Source of the DNA: an uncultured Prevotellaceae bacterium
GTDB taxonomy: Bacteria > Bacteroidota > Bacteroidia > Bacteroidales > Bacteroidaceae
Reading direction: 5' to 3'
Length of the DNA stretch: 16,038 bases
Assembly (NCBI GenBank): GCA_902775075.1
Contig: CACYKX010000048.1
Coordinates: 1-16,038, forward strand
How positions within the stretch are numbered: the first letter of the stretch is position 1; each line of letters begins with the position of its first letter. Under the pieces are notes generated by a model that was not told the DNA's origin, made no database searches, and worked only from the letters and a program-made list of their open reading frames with translations. Shown here one piece after another: positions 13,777 to 16,038 of this stretch. A program made the position numbers and the translations under genes.

Positions 13777-15708
13777 TCAATTTGCAATTAACTTTGGTAT
13801 CTCCCTCGAGAATCTCCGGTCAATGTCAGCGGTGTTTTTGTCAAGTTGGTCAAAGGGGCGAATGTCGTCGTGGATAAAAAGGTCTTTCAGACGATCCTTC
13901 TCGGGCTTTCCCTTTGCATTGACGTTTTCGTGTTCTTCAGTGGTGGTTGAACGAAAACCCATCAATAGTTTCTCAACATTCCAACGGTTATGTTCAACCT
14001 TCGAGAGAATTTCGATATTGGACTCAATGTTGTCTATGCCTCCGATGCCCTGAAGCTTTGTTGGAATGGCGGCAACATTATATAGGCTAGACCATCGTTC
14101 GTAGATATGGCAACTATTCCACTCTTCTATCATTTTGTTCGTGTCGGTATAATCGACATTTGCATCCTTCAAATTCCAATAGAAGTGGTTGAGTCGCTGG
14201 GCTTGGAGGATGTCTTTGGACTTTATTCGGGTTGAAATATCCGCCCCTGACATACCGAAAGAAATGACGTTGGAGAATTTTGAACCTTTCAGATAAGCAA
14301 CAAGATCTCCCTGTGCTGGCTGATAGACCCAAACAGGAATGCGGCCATCTGTAACAGCATCTGGCATATATAAAGCTGTGGCTATGCTATGGTGCGACGA
14401 TTCGAAACAGATGGCAACAGTAAGGAATTGCTTCGGGTCAATGGCCCAGTCGGTCAGCTTATTGCGCATCATTATCGAATCAATATCAGCCTCGACGAAC
14501 TCGAACTCAATGTCGAGAAAGTCTTTGCCTTTTTCTGGATAATAATCAATAGTTGTCTCTTTTCCATCCTTATTTTCACAGAAAGAATAACAGCAATGAT
14601 CGAACAAGTGATGATAGTGTCCTACAAGATGGGTCATCTTTTCTCGGGCGTTTTTGTCGACGAATGTTATCTTGGTTTTCACGCCCAACTGGATGAATCC
14701 AGGATAGTGGCAGATGATGGCAGCCTCGCGTGCCATTGCCACTCCCATCTGAGTCACTCCAACAATAACCAGATGTACCATTTTCTCAGGAGAACGACTT
14801 ATATCATCGTTCTCACGACATTCAAACTTGAAATGCTCGTAATGGTTGCGTTCAAGATATTCGCCTGTGACCATCAACCGCGCCCACTCGTCATAGAAGT
14901 TGAAACTATGGAAATGTTTCAACGCAGCATCGAATTTTTTGTCTCCACTTTGCACAAAAGTCTGGAAGAGTGCAAAGGTGGACTGGTGACCTATATACAC
15001 ATAGCAATCAGGCATCTCTTTTTCCCTGCAGAGCCGGCTGATAGCCTGAAAACAGTTTATATTCAACGTATCGTGAGTCTCCTCGTGGGGTTCGCCAACA
15101 ATATAGACATTGGAGGCTTTGTTGACCCTAAGCCGCCTAAGGTCGGCGTCGTTGCAACGGTTAGCACGAAGCACCACCACGCGTTTGCGACATTCTTTGC
15201 TGAGTTGCGAAAGCAATTGTTCGTTGTATTTGGCCGCATCTGCCGCCACAGCGACCACAATGCGGGCCTTACTTTCAACACAGAGTTTCTCAATCATACC
15301 CAAAACCAGGTCGTCATAACCGAGAAAGACGATATGTTTACGGAAGCGATAACGTACATTGCCGTTGCGGAAGCGGTCGGAACGTGTGCGTAGACCATTG
15401 GTAATAGTGGCGATTAAAACACCAGACAGCAGAAGGGTTCCAAAAATATAGGCAAGCCAGATAAGAATAGTTTCAGGAAAAGGCTTTCCGTTATTAGGCG
15501 TATCGTACAATATTGACCTAAGCGAAATGCCACTTGACATATCAGCGAAAGTCTGCCCGAAGGCACATCGGTTTAACACAGCGGAATAAGCAATACCCAA
15601 CATAACAAAAACGACACCAAACAAAACGGCAGCAACCAGAATCTGCATCCAGACTCCTCCGGAGATGGTTCTGTCAAGCCACAATCTAAGGTTATAATTT
15701 TTCTTCAT
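13777..15708 (-). CDS. Two-helix channel-like protein with tandem RCK/TrkA-N domains and C-terminal RyR domain
   Basis: The product has 643 residues from the ATG at 15708. The two membrane helices are ~21-44 and ~82-104, with a 37-residue connecting segment that has no canonical TVGYG filter. The sequence after helix 2 (ATITNGLRTRSDRFRNG, then HIVFLGYDDLVLGMIEKL at 125-142) resembles CASTOR/POLLUX-type channels running into a first RCK Rossmann fold (~124-215). A second Rossmann-like fold begins VHLVIVGVTQMGVAMAREAA (311-330) and continues past KITFVDKNA. The C-terminus (~568-640) is an RyR domain: VEHNRWNVEKLLMGFR, then IRPFDQLDKNTADIDRR. RCK domains gate channels on binding nucleotides or ions, and RyR domains are suspected nucleotide-signal sensors. 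The frame extends to 15744, but the promoter's -7 element lies inside that extension, so the 15708 ATG is chosen. Ion selectivity and ligand are unknown. Confidence 0.87.
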   Translation of the reverse strand: MKKNYNLRLWLDRTISGGVWMQILVAAVLFGVVFVMLGIAYSAVLNRCAFGQTFADMSSGISLRSILYDTPNNGKPFPETILIWLAYIFGTLLLSGVLIATITNGLRTRSDRFRNGNVRYRFRKHIVFLGYDDLVLGMIEKLCVESKARIVVAVAADAAKYNEQLLSQLSKECRKRVVVLRANRCNDADLRRLRVNKASNVYIVGEPHEETHDTLNINCFQAISRLCREKEMPDCYVYIGHQSTFALFQTFVQSGDKKFDAALKHFHSFNFYDEWARLMVTGEYLERNHYEHFKFECRENDDISRSPEKMVHLVIVGVTQMGVAMAREAAIICHYPGFIQLGVKTKITFVDKNAREKMTHLVGHYHHLFDHCCYSFCENKDGKETTIDYYPEKGKDFLDIEFEFVEADIDSIMMRNKLTDWAIDPKQFLTVAICFESSHHSIATALYMPDAVTDGRIPVWVYQPAQGDLVAYLKGSKFSNVISFGMSGADISTRIKSKDILQAQRLNHFYWNLKDANVDYTDTNKMIEEWNSCHIYERWSSLYNVAAIPTKLQGIGGIDNIESNIEILSKVEHNRWNVEKLLMGFRSTTTEEHENVNAKGKPEKDRLKDLFIHDDIRPFDQLDKNTADIDRRFSREIPKLIAN

Positions 15709-15731
15709 AATTAGAGATAGAAATTTAAATG

Positions 15732-15763
15732 CAAAATTACACAATTAGTATTAGAAATGCAAA
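15732..15763 (-). promoter_or_regulatory. Bacteroidota-type promoter for the RyR/channel gene
   Basis: On the minus strand a TTTG -33 element (15760-15763) is followed after exactly 20 bases by TAATTTTG (15732-15739), a full match to the Bacteroidota consensus. Transcription would start near 15725, 15-20 bases before the ATG at 15708. No comparable promoter is seen before the TIR gene, so this one probably serves both. Confidence 0.85.
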
Positions 15764-15900
15764 TTAACTTTCTATATCACTAAAGCACAATATATTGCAT
15801 CTGTAAAGCATTATATTTTGCGACAAATACAAACCCTCAAAACTAGTATTATAGCCATAAAAAAGGTGCAAGTTGTATGTAGTATTCAACACTTAATACA

Positions 15901-15936
15901 ACAAAAAAAAGAGCACCTCGAATAGAGATGCTCTTT
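15901..15936 (-). terminator. Terminator of the rRNA operon, after 5S rRNA
   Basis: On the minus strand AAAGAGCATCTC and GAGGTGCTCTTT form a 12-bp stem (one G-U pair, fully paired only in the minus-strand RNA) with a 5-base loop. A T run (15903-15910) overlaps and follows the 3' arm. It begins 7 bases beyond the 5S 3' end. Confidence 0.92.
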
Positions 15937-15943
15937 AAGAAGA

Positions 15944-16038
<95 letters not shown>

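Noticed and set aside
14389..15393. A 334-codon plus-strand open frame antisense to the channel gene
   Set aside because: It lies wholly inside the well-supported minus-strand RCK/RyR gene, shows no recognisable domain and has no promoter; it is a codon-bias shadow.
15809..15820. A promoter-like TATATTTTG on the plus strand
   Set aside because: The spacing is one base off the TAnnTTTG consensus, and it points into the end of an rRNA operon with no gene on that strand.

Overview
The window looks like a chromosomal segment of a Bacteroidales-type bacterium (phylum Bacteroidota). It carries two type IX secretion (T9SS) sorting domains of the gliding-motility class (type B / CHU_C) and one type A sorting domain on a secreted protease. 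Several SPII lipoproteins are present, and the promoters match the Bacteroidota pattern TTTG-N19-21-TAnnTTTG, with A-rich leaders instead of clear Shine-Dalgarno sites. Base composition is moderate, and the one large membrane gene on the right is visibly AT-richer.

Left part (1-4656): the 3' end of a PKD-containing secreted protein with a gliding-motility C-terminal domain runs rightward and ends at a shared hairpin terminator. A leftward cluster converges on it: comB-like phosphatase, PAP2 phosphatase, trmO, an ECF sigma factor, and a single-pass anti-sigma-like protein that itself ends in a gliding-motility C-terminal domain. The first three overlap and the rest are close, so one transcript is possible, although sigma and its partner may form their own unit.

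Centre (4715-10960): the RNase P RNA gene lies on the minus strand behind a clear promoter. A 500-base non-coding stretch follows, with a tandem 22-bp repeat and a 17-bp inverted repeat. Next comes a rightward series: a DUF4810-like lipoprotein, a GNA1162/DUF799-like lipoprotein, a large secreted M6 zinc metalloprotease with a T9SS type A tail, and two further small lipoproteins, each with its own terminator.

Right part (11134-16038): two leftward genes form the most interesting locus. The upstream gene encodes a two-helix channel-like protein with tandem TrkA-N/RCK Rossmann domains and a C-terminal RyR domain. The downstream gene encodes an 824-residue membrane protein in which a TIR domain plus four predicted membrane helices is repeated three times. 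TIR domains commonly cleave NAD and make nucleotide messengers, and RyR/RCK domains are candidate nucleotide-sensing regulators of channels, so the pair is a plausible TIR-to-channel signalling or defence system (inference). A leftward rRNA operon ends at the right edge; only most of its 5S rRNA and its terminator are visible.
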